Part shown: one piece after another, positions 10,566 to 22,684 of the stretch
Numbering within the stretch: position 1 is the first letter of the stretch
Layout of the letters: the number at the start of each line of letters is the position of its first letter
NCBI RefSeq assembly: GCF_901000735.1
Contig: NC_081550.1
Coordinates: 14,302,393 to 14,366,392 of the forward strand
Length of the DNA stretch: 64,000 nucleotides
Direction of reading: 5' to 3'
Origin: Corylus avellana
Lineage: Eukaryota > Streptophyta > Magnoliopsida > Fagales > Betulaceae
The notes under the pieces: model-generated
Told to the model about the DNA's origin: nothing
The model's input: the letters and a program-made list of their open reading frames with translations, nothing else
The model's database searches: none
Made by a program: the position numbers and the translations under genes

Positions 10566-13500
10566 TTTTTTTTTTTTGAGGGAAAATAAAAAATTCTCAT
10601 TAATCAAACTACTGATTCAGCCATTACAATATCCCTAATGCAAAGGAGAGTCATTGATAACCACAATTGGTTTATATTTAGATTAACGGCCATTTTTGCA
10701 ACCTTATGAGCCGCTTCATTTGCCGTTCACCTTACATGTTGAATTTCCCATGAACAACAACTTTGAAGCATCTTCTTTGTTTCCTCTATCAGGTTTCCAA
10801 AAATGGACCAGCTCCTCTCCTCCCTACATACGTCTTGCACTACCTCAAGAGAGTCCCCTTCCAGAACGATATCTGTGAAACCCAACTGACCCACAAGCAC
10901 TGCTACTGTCCACACCGCAGAAGTTTTCGCCACCACTAGGTCGCTAATGTAAGAACATGTTGAACACTGCGTAGCTATCACCCCGCCAGTGTAATCACGT
11001 ACCACAACCCCAATTCCCATAATCTTTTTTGCTTATCCACAACTGCGTCCCAATTGAGCTTCACTGTTCCCTCAGATAGTGCTTTCCAAACTTCCACAAA
11101 TTGTTGGCCTATCTCCCTCCTACCACCATTTGCCCCTTGAGACACTTTGAAGTGAAGCTCAAGTTGGTCAAATGCTATTTGGAAGACAGTCTTTGGAGGA
11201 GTAAATACCTCCTAAAAAACCAGCTTGTTCCTTCGCAACCAGACTTGCCTAGCAATACAAGCAACCTGGTCAAAATCCGAATCCTCCAACCTGTCAAGAA
11301 GTTTCATAAGTATATGGCCAAAGTCATCCTCATCACTAGTGCTCTTCTGGATTTTTGCATTGCATTCTAGCCAAACATCCCGAGCTGCAGGACAGCTCCA
11401 CAAAGTATGATCCACCGTCTCCACTTCCCCTCGACACACCAGACATAGTAGGTCATTTGTAATTTTCCGTTTAAAAAGATTCTCCTTTGTAGGAAGAATA
11501 TTATTGCACGCTTGCCAAATAAACACTTTAACAACCCTCGGTCCTTGGATCCGCCATATCCTTTTCCACAGTGATGTCAACATGTCTACCATAAAGACAC
11601 CTCCTTCCTCCCTTAACCTCAACTCCTTAGCCAAGTGATAAGCACTGCGCACCAAGAAGGTACCATTCTTGTTCCCCACCTATACTAATTGGTCTTGTTG
11701 CGTGTGGGGACATATGGGCATACCGCATATCATTCCAACCTCCTCCTCCTTAAAAATTTCCCGAACAAGAGGGATATTCCACCATTGTGTATCTTGATCA
11801 ATTAACTCACTAATCTTGGCTTCAGAATCAAGCTCTCGAACCGGAGTTTGGATAGCATATGTCGTCGGGGATGGCAACCATTTACGACCCCAAATTTTAA
11901 TATTCCTCTCATTCCCCACTCTCCACATCAACCCTTCTTTTAACAAGTGTTTTGCATTCCATATACTCCGCCACACATACAAAGCTCTTTTGCTCAAAGG
12001 AGTTTCTAGAAAATTTCCATTAGGGTAGTATTTCTCTTTCAATATCTGGGCAACTAGAGAATCTGGATTTTTAACAAGACACCACCCTTGCTTGGCAAGC
12101 AAAGCTGTGTTGAAACATTCCAAATCACGGAAGCCCATACCCCCTACCTCTTTAGATTTGCCCATTTTGTCCTAACTCATCCAAGCTATTTTCTTGTCAT
12201 TCTCCTTATGCCCCCACCAGAACTTCGCCATCATAGAGTTAATGTCATGACATAAGGTTTTTGGAAGCTGAAAAACACTCAATGTATAGGTGGGTATCGC
12301 TTGTACAACTGCCTTAACCAAAACTTCTTTCTCTACATGAGAAAGGAACTTCTCTTTCCATCCTTGCATCTTATCCCATATGCGCCCTTTAATCCTAGAT
12401 AAGGAGAAAACTTTGGATCTTCCTATAATATTTGGCACCCCTAGATATTTTTCATACCTTTGGGTGGAGTTAATACCAGCTACGGATAGGATTTGAGTCC
12501 TTATATCTGCATCCGTGTTTTGACTGAAAAAAAAGGGATGTCTTACCTTTATTTAGCTTTTGCCCCGAAGCTTTCTTATAGTCATCTAACACCTTCTGAA
12601 TACAATACCATTTGGTAGTGTCCGTTTTGCAAAAAAGAATGCTGTCATCGGCAAAGAATAGATGATTTAGCCACGTTCCTCCTCGGGTAAATGGCAGCCC
12701 GATTATTCCCCCAAATATTTCCATCTTGTTTAGCCTTACACTTCAACCTTCAACACATAAGATGAAAAAATATGGTGATAATGGATCCCCTTGCCTTAAC
12801 CCTATAGACGGTGTGATTTTTCCGTACGGTCTTCCATTGATCAAAACTGAATAGGTCACCGTTCTTACACATGTCATCAACATTTGCACCCACCTAGTAG
12901 CAAAACCAACCCTACACATGATAGCTTCTAGAAATCCCCATTCAACATTCAACTCTGTTGTACGCCTTACTCATATCCAGTTTTAGAGCCATATATCCCT
13001 CTTTTCCTTTGAACCGTGTATCCATGGTGTGCAAAGCCTCAAAAGCAATGATAATATTGTCTGTGATCAACCTTCCAGGAATGAAGGCACTTTGATTTGG
13101 CGATATGACCTCTCCCAGAACCTTCTTCATTCTATTAGCTAACACTTTTGTTATAAGCTTGTAAATAACATTACACAGGCTAATAGGACGAAATTCAGTA
13201 ATATGAGTAGGATTTTGAATCTTAGGAATCAAAGCTATAAATGTTTCATTAATATTCGCATCAAAAGTACCCCCATTTAGAAAATCAAGCACAACTGCAC
13301 ATACCTCATGTCAGATTGTTTCCCACGCTTTTTGGAAAAAACCAGCTGCAAAACCATCAAGCCTAAGGGACTTCAATGGATGCATTTGGGAGAGAGCAAA
13401 CTTCACATCTTCTGCCACAAAATGACGCAACAGCCACTCATTCATCTCAAGTGTTACTCTTGTCTCAAGCCCCTCCAAGCATTCATCAACACCAATTGTA

Positions 13501-14698
13501 CCTTCAGTTTGGAATAATTTTTGGTAAAACTGCACAAACTCTTGGTCAATCTCTTTTGGCTTGGACCACTATCTATCTTCATCATCCCACACCCTCTTGA
13601 TCTGGGTAACCCTCCTCCTATGACTCGCCCAAGCATGGAAAAACTGAGTATTTCTATCCCTATTATGATACCAATGTTGTTTCGCACGCTACTTCCATTT
13701 AATATCTTCATGTTCAAATAGGTGATCAGTTTCTAGTGGCAGCTACTTAATGGTCTATTCATTACCTTCCCCTTCTTCTTTTTGCAACTGCTCCAGTTTT
13801 TTTTTTAATCATTATTTCCTCTATATTCCCATATTTCCTTCTACTCCACCCTTGAAGTCGTGACTGGCATTGCACAAGATTACGCCTTATTGCCAACATT
13901 GCTCCACCGTCTACACCCGTGCCCTCCCATGCCTCTTTGATAACCTTTCCACAATCTGAATCAAGCCACCACCTCTGCTCAAATTTAAAACCCCGTTTGC
14001 CACACCCATAACTCATAATCTCATTTTCAAATTTTACTAGCATAGGGTTATGGTCTGAGGCCCTGGCGGCTAGAACAATCATATCTATCTCCCTATGACT
14101 CTCACACCGAGTACTATTAGCCAAAGCTCTATCAAGTCTCACCTTAGTGATTACCCTGTCTGTCCATTTATTAGACCAAGTAAAACGTGGTCCACTAAAC
14201 CCTAGATCTCCCAAGTAGCAATCTTCCAAAGCAAGTCTGAAAGCAGCCATATTCCCCTCTCTTTGCCTCGATCTTCCTATTGTTTCATCTTGATGAGTAA
14301 TTTCATTAAAATTGCCAACACACAACCAAGGCTCCGACGGAAAAAACTTGAGATGCTTTACAAGAGTCCAAGACTCTGTCCATTTCGAACTGTTTGGGTT
14401 ACCATAAAATCCTGTTAGTTTCCATGGGGGGCACTCATTCCTCTTCACAATAGCATTAATATGCTGTAGTGAATAATTTTGTATTTCCAAGTCATTAGCT
14501 TCCCTCCAAAAAAGAGCGAGATGTCCACTTCTTCCCACTGGATTAACTGCAAACATTCCTGCAAAACCAAGCTTGACCCTATCCATTCCATTCTTCTTTG
14601 ACTGCTAATTGTTTCCATGAGAAACAAAAAGCTGGGTTTCTTATCCTTAACTATTTGGCTAAGGACTCGAACTGTCCAAGGGTTCCCAAGCCCTCTGT
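10566..14698 (-). pseudogene. Near-complete L1-type LINE ORF2 (EEP-RT-zf-RVT-RNase H), degenerate
   Basis: Minus-strand order: the EEP N-terminus begins right at the gap (about 14698; GLGNPWTVRVLSQIVKDKK), and the EEP domain continues over 14586-13762 (LTGFYGNPNSSKW, WLCVGNFNEITH, SDHNPMLVKF). RT: 13535-13311, 13292-12942 ([35 protein letters not shown]), 12952-12743 (GLRQGDPLSPYFFILCVEG) and 12724-12470 (HLFFADDSILFC, the catalytic DD). RT thumb and connection: 12438-12172 and 12165-11680. zf-RVT region: 11679-11212 (VFIWQACNNILPT, CLVCRGEVETVDHTLWSC). RNase H: 11020-10727. Poly(A): T-run 10566-10577. The frame shifts or stops at least five times, so it is an old inactive copy. ORF1 is not present. 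Confidence 0.92.
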
Positions 14699-14798
14699 NN
14701 NNNNNNNNNNNNNNNNNNNNNNNNNNNNNNNNNNNNNNNNNNNNNNNNNNNNNNNNNNNNNNNNNNNNNNNNNNNNNNNNNNNNNNNNNNNNNNNNNN
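14699..14798. other. Assembly gap (100 N)
   Basis: Exactly 100 N between the RNase H of one LINE and the EEP N-terminus of another. The adjoining sequences may not be true neighbours. Confidence 0.95.
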
Positions 14799-15103
14799 GG
14801 ATCAAACAAACCCAACCGTGTTCTACTTTGGGCTACTACCACCTTACCTCTATGGTCTCTTATCACTATTCCTACACCTAGCTGGCCATGGGCTTTATCG
14901 ATAGCAACATCCCAATTTGCTTTCCACCAGTCCAACGGGGGAGCTTCCCATTTTTGCCGCTGAGTAGCATCTATCGTTGGCCCTTGAATATTTCCTCCAT
15001 GTAGCACCCTCTCGTAGTCCTCAGTAGCCTGTGATACTCTTTGCATGGTGGGATGAGTGAACTGAAAACATGAAAAATGAAATAAAATAGCACAAACTAA
15101 CAA
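14799..15103 (-). pseudogene. LINE RNase H fragment (separate copy)
   Basis: The minus-strand frame ends with KWEAPPLDWWKANWDVAIDK, then GIVIRDHRGKVVVAQSRTR, running into the gap. This is the linker and first strands of the C-terminal LINE RNase H domain. It lies 5' of the EEP domain of the next LINE, so it must belong to a different insertion, truncated at both sides. Confidence 0.8.
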
Positions 15104-15246
15104 AACTAAGAGATTAACATATATAAATTAAGAGGCTAAAATATGAATATTCTAACACTTATCAACTCCCCACAATTCATAACATCATTTCGTCGAAACC
15201 ACAAGCTCTTTGCAATTCTCACAAAAACTACAAACTCCTCCATACT

Positions 15247-16360
15247 TGATGAGTGCCAAATATTGCATATTTGGACCCCCTTAATTTGCATTTGCTAAGC
15301 CTTTAGCTTTATTATTTTATGATGTTTTGATTAGTTTTGGTGTTTTAGTGTTTTGTAAGTTTCTAAGGGAAAACTGTGCCTTTAAAGAGAAAATCCATTA
15401 ATTCTGGGGCTTTAGACACTTCAGTGAGCATTGGCAGCAAATTTGGATTGAGCGATGATTCGCACCCGACGACTCCCACTAAAAAGGCCATATCTAGAGT
15501 TGTAGAGCTCGGATTGAAGTGATCTTGGTGTCATTAGAAAGTTAACTCAAAGATATACAAAGTCATGTTTCACAAGAGTTAGCTAATTCTGAAGGTAGTA
15601 CACTCGAGTGCATATTTAGTGCGATCGAGCGCATATGCGCCCATCGAAAGTGGAAAGTGATGCACAAGTGCGATCGAACGCACCTTGAGTGCAATCAAGC
15701 ACACTTGGCCTACCTGACAGCGCTAAAACCCTAAAATTAGCTTATAAATATCATTTTTTCTGTTGTAAAAATACAGAGATGCGCCGATGGCGCCGTGCTT
15801 TGTCAATTTTCATGTTTTTTGTGTTCTTAGAACTTTGAACTCCAATTCTTTTGTAAGTACTTTAATTTTAATGAAATTAATTTAGTTTTTTTATGATTTT
15901 GTTATCATGAGAGGCTAAATCTTCAACTAAGGTTGAAGATGAAGCCTCGCCAATGATTAGTTTTATGTTTTTATGTTTTGTTCGTACAATTTCGTCATTT
16001 AATGTAATGTAATGTAAATTCGTTTCAATTCAATTGTGTGACAAAATTGTGATTGATTATTGTTTATAAAACATGAAAACGTTGGATATTCATTGTGTTT
16101 CATCCAACGGATACATTGCATCTTTTGGTTTACTTCGGATATCCATTGTCTTTTGTGCAAAGCATGGATACATTGGATCTTTTGAACTAAACTGGATATG
16201 CATTGTTTTTTGTAAATACGATGGATTCATTGAATTTTTTAGTAGGATTTTATAAAAACAAAAGAACATGCATGAGATTTTATTGAAATTCGGATGTATG
16301 AACAAACATAATTATATGTGCTTTGATTTGGTGAGGTGGATTCTGAAAACATGCATGGGA
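15247..16360 (+). repeat. LTR related to the 28-34 kb element, plus orientation
   Basis: It begins TGATGAGTGCCAAATATTGC and follows the reverse complement of the LTRs at 28104-29279 and 32602-33773 block by block (AAATATTGCATATTTGG, GCTTTTAGCTTTATTATT-like, CATCCAACGGATACATT). A non-coding LTR with an internal array of about 60-bp repeats (about 16082-16240). Its 3' end is not sharply defined and no perfect target duplication was found, so truncation is likely. Confidence 0.7.
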
Positions 16361-16379
16361 TTTTTCAATAAAATTTTCA

Positions 16380-17000
16380 CCTTTTGGTGTGATTACTCAT
16401 TGCTTAATGAGGCAAGATGTCAAGTTACTTAGCAAAAATCTCACAATGATCAATTTTTTTTCTTTTGCTTTTTTTTTTTTCCCTTTTTTTATATATATGT
16501 ATGCCCAAGTATCCATCCAATAAGTCACTCAGCTTCACCCAAGACATTGAAACATACATATTCAGATTAACATTTCATACCCCACAAATTAAGTGCTAAT
16601 GTGTTTGTGGTAATTTAAAATCAAAACAAGTGAATTCTCAACTGCCAAAGGTAAGTAACCAGACTTAGAAACTCTATCATCAGATCATGTGTTCAAAATT
16701 TTAAACTCATCAATGAAATTCAAATCACAGTTTCTAAATCAACCAAAATCTCAAAAATAACATGAACATGCATTTTTTTCAATTTTCAAAACAAAATTAG
16801 AAGAAAAAAAATTAGACAAAGTGTGTGTGCGTTCCTCATACCCGCAAGCTTGAATTACACATTGTCCTCAATGTGTAGAAAAACATGGAAAGATCTTACC
16901 TGGGATATGAGAAAACTAGTTGGACAAAAGTATAGCTTGTAGCAGACCCCCGAAATTGAATGTAGGAACACTTGTCATGAAATGGGGTGCCTTCCAAAAG
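16380..17000 (-). repeat. Internal fragment of a LARD-like element, minus orientation
   Basis: Blocks such as CTCATTGCTTAATGAGGCAA and TGAATTACACATTGTCCTCAA (near 16845) match, diverged, the untranslated internal DNA of the element at about 29975-30430 in the same plus-strand direction. That is opposite to the LTR at 15247-16360, so pieces of two related elements abut head to head. No intact reading frame is present. Confidence 0.55.
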
Positions 17001-17960
17001 TGCTAAGTTTATCATCTTCAATCAGACTGTTGATAGTAGCTTCAGTGCTACTATTCATGTTTCACAAGATCATTCACACGATGATTGGTAAATTATGTTT
17101 AGAATTGATTTCCTATTTAATAACAGATTGTCACGAATAGAATTGAAATAAAGGAATAAAATAAAAGATAAACTAAGACTAAAAATGATTAGAGTTTTAA
17201 TATCCACCACTAATCAGACTAATTAAGATCACAATACTCAAATATTTCAATCATATGGTATATTTAATATTTGTCAACCTAAGGGCATGGTATCTACTCC
17301 TTAAGCTATTGATTTCCCTAAGCAACGAACTATGCATGGTATCTACTCTAATTCTTTTCTTCCCTAAAGGATTTAGCATGGTATCTACTAAGTTGTTCTT
17401 TAGGGAAGCATAAATCTATGAAAATTGACAAACACATGAAGCCTAGGGTATGGTATCTACTCTTAGTTCCCCATATTGATTAAGCCAAGAACCCGTGATG
17501 AGGTTCTTTTGTTACTTTATTAAGCCCAAGACTTGCTCATCTAAATTGACTTAATTAACAAATACACACCTTATGCATATGAGGAATTCAATAAACCAGA
17601 AATTAATCAATTAAAATACCAAAATATGTTTGAAACAAAGGCGTAATTGAAATCTTCAAAAGACATGGTTAGGGCTTCAATCTAGCCCAAGTTAAAATAT
17701 AAACTTCATAACAAAAATAAAAGGTAGAAGAGAAAAAAAAAAACCCAAACTCCTCTTGATCTAGCCTTCAGTTCCTTTTTAGAACTTGTGCCTTTTTCTC
17801 CACACTTTTTCCTAGAGGCTTAGAAGTCTATTTATAGGCTTAGGAAAGACCTAGAAACCCTAAGACAATTGTAGGTAAGTCTACAAATCCAACTAGGAGA
17901 CTGGAAACCTAAGCTGAGGTGAAAAATGACACTTTCTGCATTTGGGCCGCACGAGTGCGC
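17000..17960 (-). repeat. Degenerate LTR with repeated CATGGTATCTACT motif
   Basis: A non-coding LTR-like block. The word ATGGTATCTACT occurs four times (about 17288, 17336, 17380 and 17451), with spacing of about 45-70 bp. CTATTTATAGGCTTAGG near 17828 is the complement of a TATAAATA box and is shared with the LTR at 38848-40368, so both are probably relatives in minus orientation. Confidence 0.55.
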
Positions 17961-18124
17961 TCGATTGCATGCCTCAGCTAATTAATTTATGTATTCAGTT
18001 AATTAATTATGTATTCATTAATTAATTTTCCATTAATGTATTCAGTTAATTAATTAATTTATGTTTCTCCATCAATGTATTATGCATTTATGTTATGTAT
18101 AATGTGCATATGTTCCATTAATGA
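17961..18124. repeat. AT-rich TTAATTAATT low-complexity stretch
   Basis: Irregular repeats of TTAATTAATT and TGTATTCA lie just left of the MULE target duplication. No coding content. Confidence 0.6.
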
Positions 18125-18133
18125 TATAATTTA

Positions 18134-18224
18134 GGAAAAAATATAAAAAGGCCCCCAAACTGACAGCTGTTTGCGAGCTGGCCCCACAATGTTCAAAAGG
18201 TACTAAAGTAGCCCAACAAAGTAC
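18134..18224 (+). repeat. MULE left terminal inverted repeat
   Basis: A 91-bp TIR beginning GGAAAAAATATAAAAAGG and ending CCCAACAAAGTAC, preceded by the target duplication TATAATTTA. Confidence 0.92.
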
Positions 18225-18633
18225 TGCTAGTCAGCCCCATCAATTTGGATGGAAAATCCTTCACGTGCCGTCCACATGATTTTTTTTTTTGACTTGGAAT
18301 TCCTAAAATGCCCTTATGGGAAAATTTAAAGCCTTCTTACCCCATCCATTGACACGTGTCAAAAACCTATACAATTACCAAAATGACGTTGTTTTGGTAA
18401 TTGGAAAATACCCTAAGTCCAACTCGTCCTCACGCCACTGTCAAACACTGAAACTTGCCCTAACAACAAGACTCTCAACCCATCCCTACCCTCACGCCTC
18501 ATATGTACTTATCAAACCCTAAGTGTGTAGAGGTTGGTCATTCCTTGCAGCTTGTCAACGATGGAGAAGGTTTCAAGTGACGACGCTGGCGATCATATGA
18601 GGGCCTGTGGATTGTCGATGGGAAGTTCGTCGG

Positions 18634-19850
18634 ATGTCTACCACTAGCAGTCCGACAAGTACAAAATGCCTCTGCGGAATTGAATCACCAATGATGATTT
18701 CACTGACGAAGGAAAATCTTGGTAGAAGATTTATTGGGTGCAATAAATACAAGGTACAAAAAGCATAAAACAAATCATTTTACTTAATTCTGAAATTAGG
18801 GATTTCAAAATTAGGGGTTTTGCAAAATTAGTAATCTTGCAGTTACGATTTATGTACGGATTAATTTCTTTGGTTGTTGTGTGATAATGGTTCCGAGTTG
18901 TGGAATTAGGGTTTGGCTAAAAATTGTGGATTTTGGTTTTGTTTCAAAAATGTGGATTTTAGGTTTTGATATTAAAGAGTCTTCAACTAAACGGTTTATT
19001 CGTTGAAATTTTAATTGTAAATAGTTAGGTAGTTAATTGATGTTGTTTAGCTATTATTAGTTTAAGTGCTTTTGTAAAAATATGGGTGCTAAGTTTCTTT
19101 TTGACCAGATTTACCGGGGTAAGTTTAGAGGTTGAAAGAAATTCTTTAATTTGGATAATAAAAAGGTTATAAGTATTACTCTAGTTCCTCAAATATGACA
19201 TTCTGAATTTTGTTTGCATTGAGACTATCCTTATCTTGAGGAGCTTTATTTTGAACTTGAATTTGGAGATTGCATTGAGACTTATCATTGGGCAATACAA
19301 GCCTCTTAATTTTTTTGGGTCAACATGCTGCTTCTCATTGATTTAAATTGAATATGAATGGTTTGGGGGAGTGCATTTTGTTAGGGTAGACGGATCCGTT
19401 TATATGGTCCCTTTGGTCTTGCAGACTAAATATTTGTATACGATGAGTTAATTAGTGTGGGTGTAAAAATTATTAACACTCATATTGAGTGCAAAATTTG
19501 TAGTATATTTACGTAATTGCCTATTGGTGACGAATTTTCCTTTGCGAAATATGCAGACAGAAGGTAATCGTGGTTATGATTATTTTATCTAGGTTGACAA
19601 AGAAGCTATGCTCTCTGTATCACAGTTCAATGCCCAAATAGCTTATCAGAAGAGGGGTTTTGAAATTGAACTAGCCGAATTGACATTGTAGATTGATGTT
19701 GGAAAGAGAAAAAACTATAGCATGGAAAAAAAACTTAAGGATGTCATTAGCCACTTGTTTGATTTTAGCATTTTTGTTGTTGTGTTAGTGATAGGGAGAA
19801 ACATCATTGTTGGTAGGGAATGTTGCTGTGAGAGGGAGAAACATTATTAG
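18634..19850 (+). pseudogene. GRF-type zinc-finger protein gene in the MULE (broken)
   Basis: Exon 1 (18634-18753, donor AAG|GTAC) encodes 40 codons starting MSTTSSPTSTKCLCGIE and including ENLGRRFIGCNKYK. This has the C-x-C-G ... GRxF-x-GC-x-x-Y pattern of the zf-GRF domain. Exon 2 is proposed at 19557 after ATGCAG. In frame it reads GYDYFI-stop-VDKEAM, then a helical stretch (FNAQIAYQKRGFEIELAELTL), a second stop at 19689-19691, a lysine-rich helix and a hydrophobic segment (FDFSIFVVVLVI). That layout of GRF finger, coiled coil and C-terminal membrane-like helix is common in plant zf-GRF proteins. The two in-frame TAGs (first at 19590-19592, likely a former Trp) make this copy a pseudogene. 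It faces away from the left TIR, convergent with the transposase. GRF domains elsewhere bind nucleic acid; the function here is unknown. Confidence 0.68.
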
Positions 19851-20859
19851 TTTAAGGACTTTTTTATTTAGTGGCTTGTCTTCAAGTGCAAAAACAATGT
19901 TGATCAAGGTAGTCCCTTATCTAATATACTAGTGTTGTGCTATTAGTGAAGCACATATTGTAATGTAAATTTGGTTGAACTTCTCTTGTTGCTGCAACTA
20001 TTAATTTATGGACTTTTTATTTAGTGCTTGTCTTAAATTTGAATTTGAATTTGAATTTGTCAATATGGTATTGAATACCTTGATATTTGACAATTTACCA
20101 ATTCTACATTCATATAACAATTTGTAACACAATTTAACCAAAACTCATCATACCCAAGATCATCATACCAAAACTCTTCAAATTAAATGTAACCTAATAT
20201 TCTCTTCACCCTAAATGCAAAGACAATTTTCCCATAATATTGTTTTCACCTTAGATACAGAGTTTAAACAAAATCTTATGTTTCCCCTAATACATAGGCA
20301 TAACCATTAAAACTTGAACAAAATTATGAAAAGCATATACATAACCATTAACCATTATATTACACATCCAAAATGAGTTCTCGTTGCTTCCACAATCCCT
20401 TTTTTTTTTTTTTTTTTGAAACCACAAAATGTATGATATAATATTTTTGTCAATCCGGCTTTTTCCTCTTTTTCTTGTTAGCCTTCATTACTGCAATTGC
20501 CTTATCCACAGTTGGTAGAATATTTTTGCCTTTTCTCGCAGACTTTGATGTACATATAGTAGTATCTCCCTCTAGATCAATAAAAGTTGGGCCTTTATTC
20601 TTAGTACTGAATTGGGACTTTAACCAATCTGATGCCCTTAGCCTTGTTGCAATCCCACCTCCCATAGTTTGGGTTGAAGATGAACCTCTATTCCGCCCCT
20701 TACATTGCTCCATTAGTGGTTGAAGGGGCTGAGAAGACCCAATTGGTTTAGAAGACCCTTTTGCTTGAGATGACCTATGTTCCTAAGAAGACAAGTGTGT
20801 CCTCACATTAACCAACCAACAAATTAAAAAGAAAAGACAAGAAACACTTAGTGTCTGAA

Positions 20860-21300
20860 GTACTCACAGTAGCACAGGTATGAGGCTGTTGCTGATGTGC
20901 CTGAGGAGGTCCATACAACCTTACTATGTTGATAGTACCTTGGGACTAGGCAACATGAAAAATTGAAAATTCATTAAAATGTAATGAATTAAAAACCTAG
21001 TGTATTTAAAAGAATCCAATACACTGCATGGAGTGCTCACACTAGCATTACTCTGAAACTATTGTGTTTGTGATTGAGGAGGTCTATACAACAGTACTGT
21101 GTTGACAGTACCCTGAAACTATGCAACATTAAAAAATAAAATTTCATTAAAAAGTTAATTACACATTAAATTAAATGGAACACAATTAAATATGACTGTA
21201 TGGATTGTTCACACTAGCATTGCTCTGAGACTATTGTGTTTGAGATTGAGAAGGTCCATACATTCTGACTGTGTGGACTGTACCCTGAAACTGACCTCTA
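20860..21300 (-). repeat. Three tandem ~173-bp exon-plus-intron units in the MULE transposase tail
   Basis: The coding word GGAGGTCCATACA recurs at about 20905, 21078 (GGAGGTCTATACA) and 21250 (GAAGGTCCATACA), at 173- and 172-bp spacing. In minus sense each unit encodes a Gly/Gln/Ser-rich peptide around GTV-VR-YGPSQSQTQ. The intervening AT-rich DNA is also repeated. This looks like amplification of a short exon with its intron. Confidence 0.75.
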
Positions 21301-21419
21301 TCTTCACCCTTAGTCCTTGCCTCACCTCTATGCAGCTCATAAATCCCTCCCCTAGTCCTTGGCCCACCTCTTTGCAGTCCAGGAGACCCTTCTAGGGTAG
21401 GTTGACACCTACCCCTACC

Positions 21420-22684
21420 TAGCGGTGGGCACAGGTCGGGGCGGGGCGGGTATTGGCCAGGGGTGTCAAAAATTACCGGGAAACCGGAAAACCGGAAACC
21501 GGGGTCCTGATTCCGGTTCCGGTTTGAAAAATTCAAAAATCGGGTACCCCGGTTCCAGTACCCGATTTTTATCGGGAATATCGGAACTAGGTTTCCATTA
21601 TATATATATATTTTACACTTAGGTTTAGGTTTAGGGTATTTTAAAAAATTAAATTTTTACTTCTAAAGCCCAAATAGGCAAAAATATTGACTTTTTAGGA
21701 TTTTTGGACGTTTTTAGGTTTATTTTTTAATTATTTGGAATAATCACAACAAATCCCCTATAATTTAGACAAAGAAACTAATAGATTTTTTTAAAAAAAT
21801 GGGCCAACTTATGACAACAAAATGGGCTTATTTTAGGCCCAATACCTAAAATAAGTCCAAAAACCAATTTTTTTAAAAAACCGGTTACCGGACCGGATAA
21901 AACCGGAACGGGGACCCCGGCTAACTGGGGTCCCGGTTTCGGTTTTGGCCAAAAACCGGGAAACCAGACTGGGTTGACACCCCTAGTATTAGCATTTTTC
22001 TCACCCGCCCCGCACATTGCGGGTTCTGGAAATTTCCACCCGCCACCCGAGGACAATGCACAACATCCGCGCGGAGCGGGTTAGATCTGGGCGGGTTGTG
22101 CGGGTTTCTTTCTTCTCCTCCATTTTCGTCTATGTTTCTTTCTTCTCTATTTTATTCTCCTTTGTTTCTTCCTTCTCACAACCCAATAACAGAAGTTACA
22201 GAACCCCAAAAAACAAACCTATAAACAATGGAAAAGAAATTTTATTTGTTTGAACAAACACAACCCTACATCAGATCCATTTATGAAAGAGGTCTAGAGA
22301 GAGAGAAAAACCTGGATCGTGGTTTGTGGAAGAGGGAGCGGCGCAGCAGCTCGTGGTCTAAGGATGTGGAGCGGCGACGCAGACGAGAGACGAAGAGAGA
22401 GCAGACCATAGAGACCAGAGAGAGAGAGCAAGAGAGTCGGAGAGAGGGAGAGAGGCGGTAGAAAATGAAAGAGTTATGAACTTAGGGTTAGGGTTTTTTG
22501 CTTTTATACTCATGCGGGTAGGATCGGGGCGGGGCGGGTACCTGCATGAAATAAATTCATATACCTGCAACCCGTCCTGCCCCGCACGGGTTGGGTAAAT
22601 CCTACCCAAACCCACAAAAATAGACATTAAAACCACGCGGGGCGGGGCAGGTCAGGGAGTTGGGCGGGTTTTTGCCCACCCCTA
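21420..22684. mobile_element. Non-autonomous hAT element inserted in the RG-repeat exon of the MULE transposase
   Basis: Termini are TAGCGGTGGGCA on the left and, reverse-complemented, TAGGGGTGGGCA on the right. The same 8-mer, CCCCTACC, flanks both ends (21412-21419 and 22685-22692), as expected for hAT. It lies in a CCCCTA-type repeat encoding Arg-Gly, so the duplication alone is not decisive. Subterminal DNA is rich in GCGGG words. The interior has a purine-rich GA tract (about 22290-22460) with no recognised protein. A second hAT-type MITE lies inside it. Confidence 0.82.
21458..21985. mobile_element. 528-bp hAT-type MITE nested inside the 21420-22684 hAT
   Basis: The left end is CAGGGGTGTCAA and the right end, reverse-complemented, is TAGGGGTGTCAA. 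Flanking 8-mers are GTATTGGC (21450-21457) and GTATTAGC (21986-21993), a 7-of-8 match. Subterminal ACCGG/CCGGT repeats fill both sides. No coding capacity. Confidence 0.85.
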
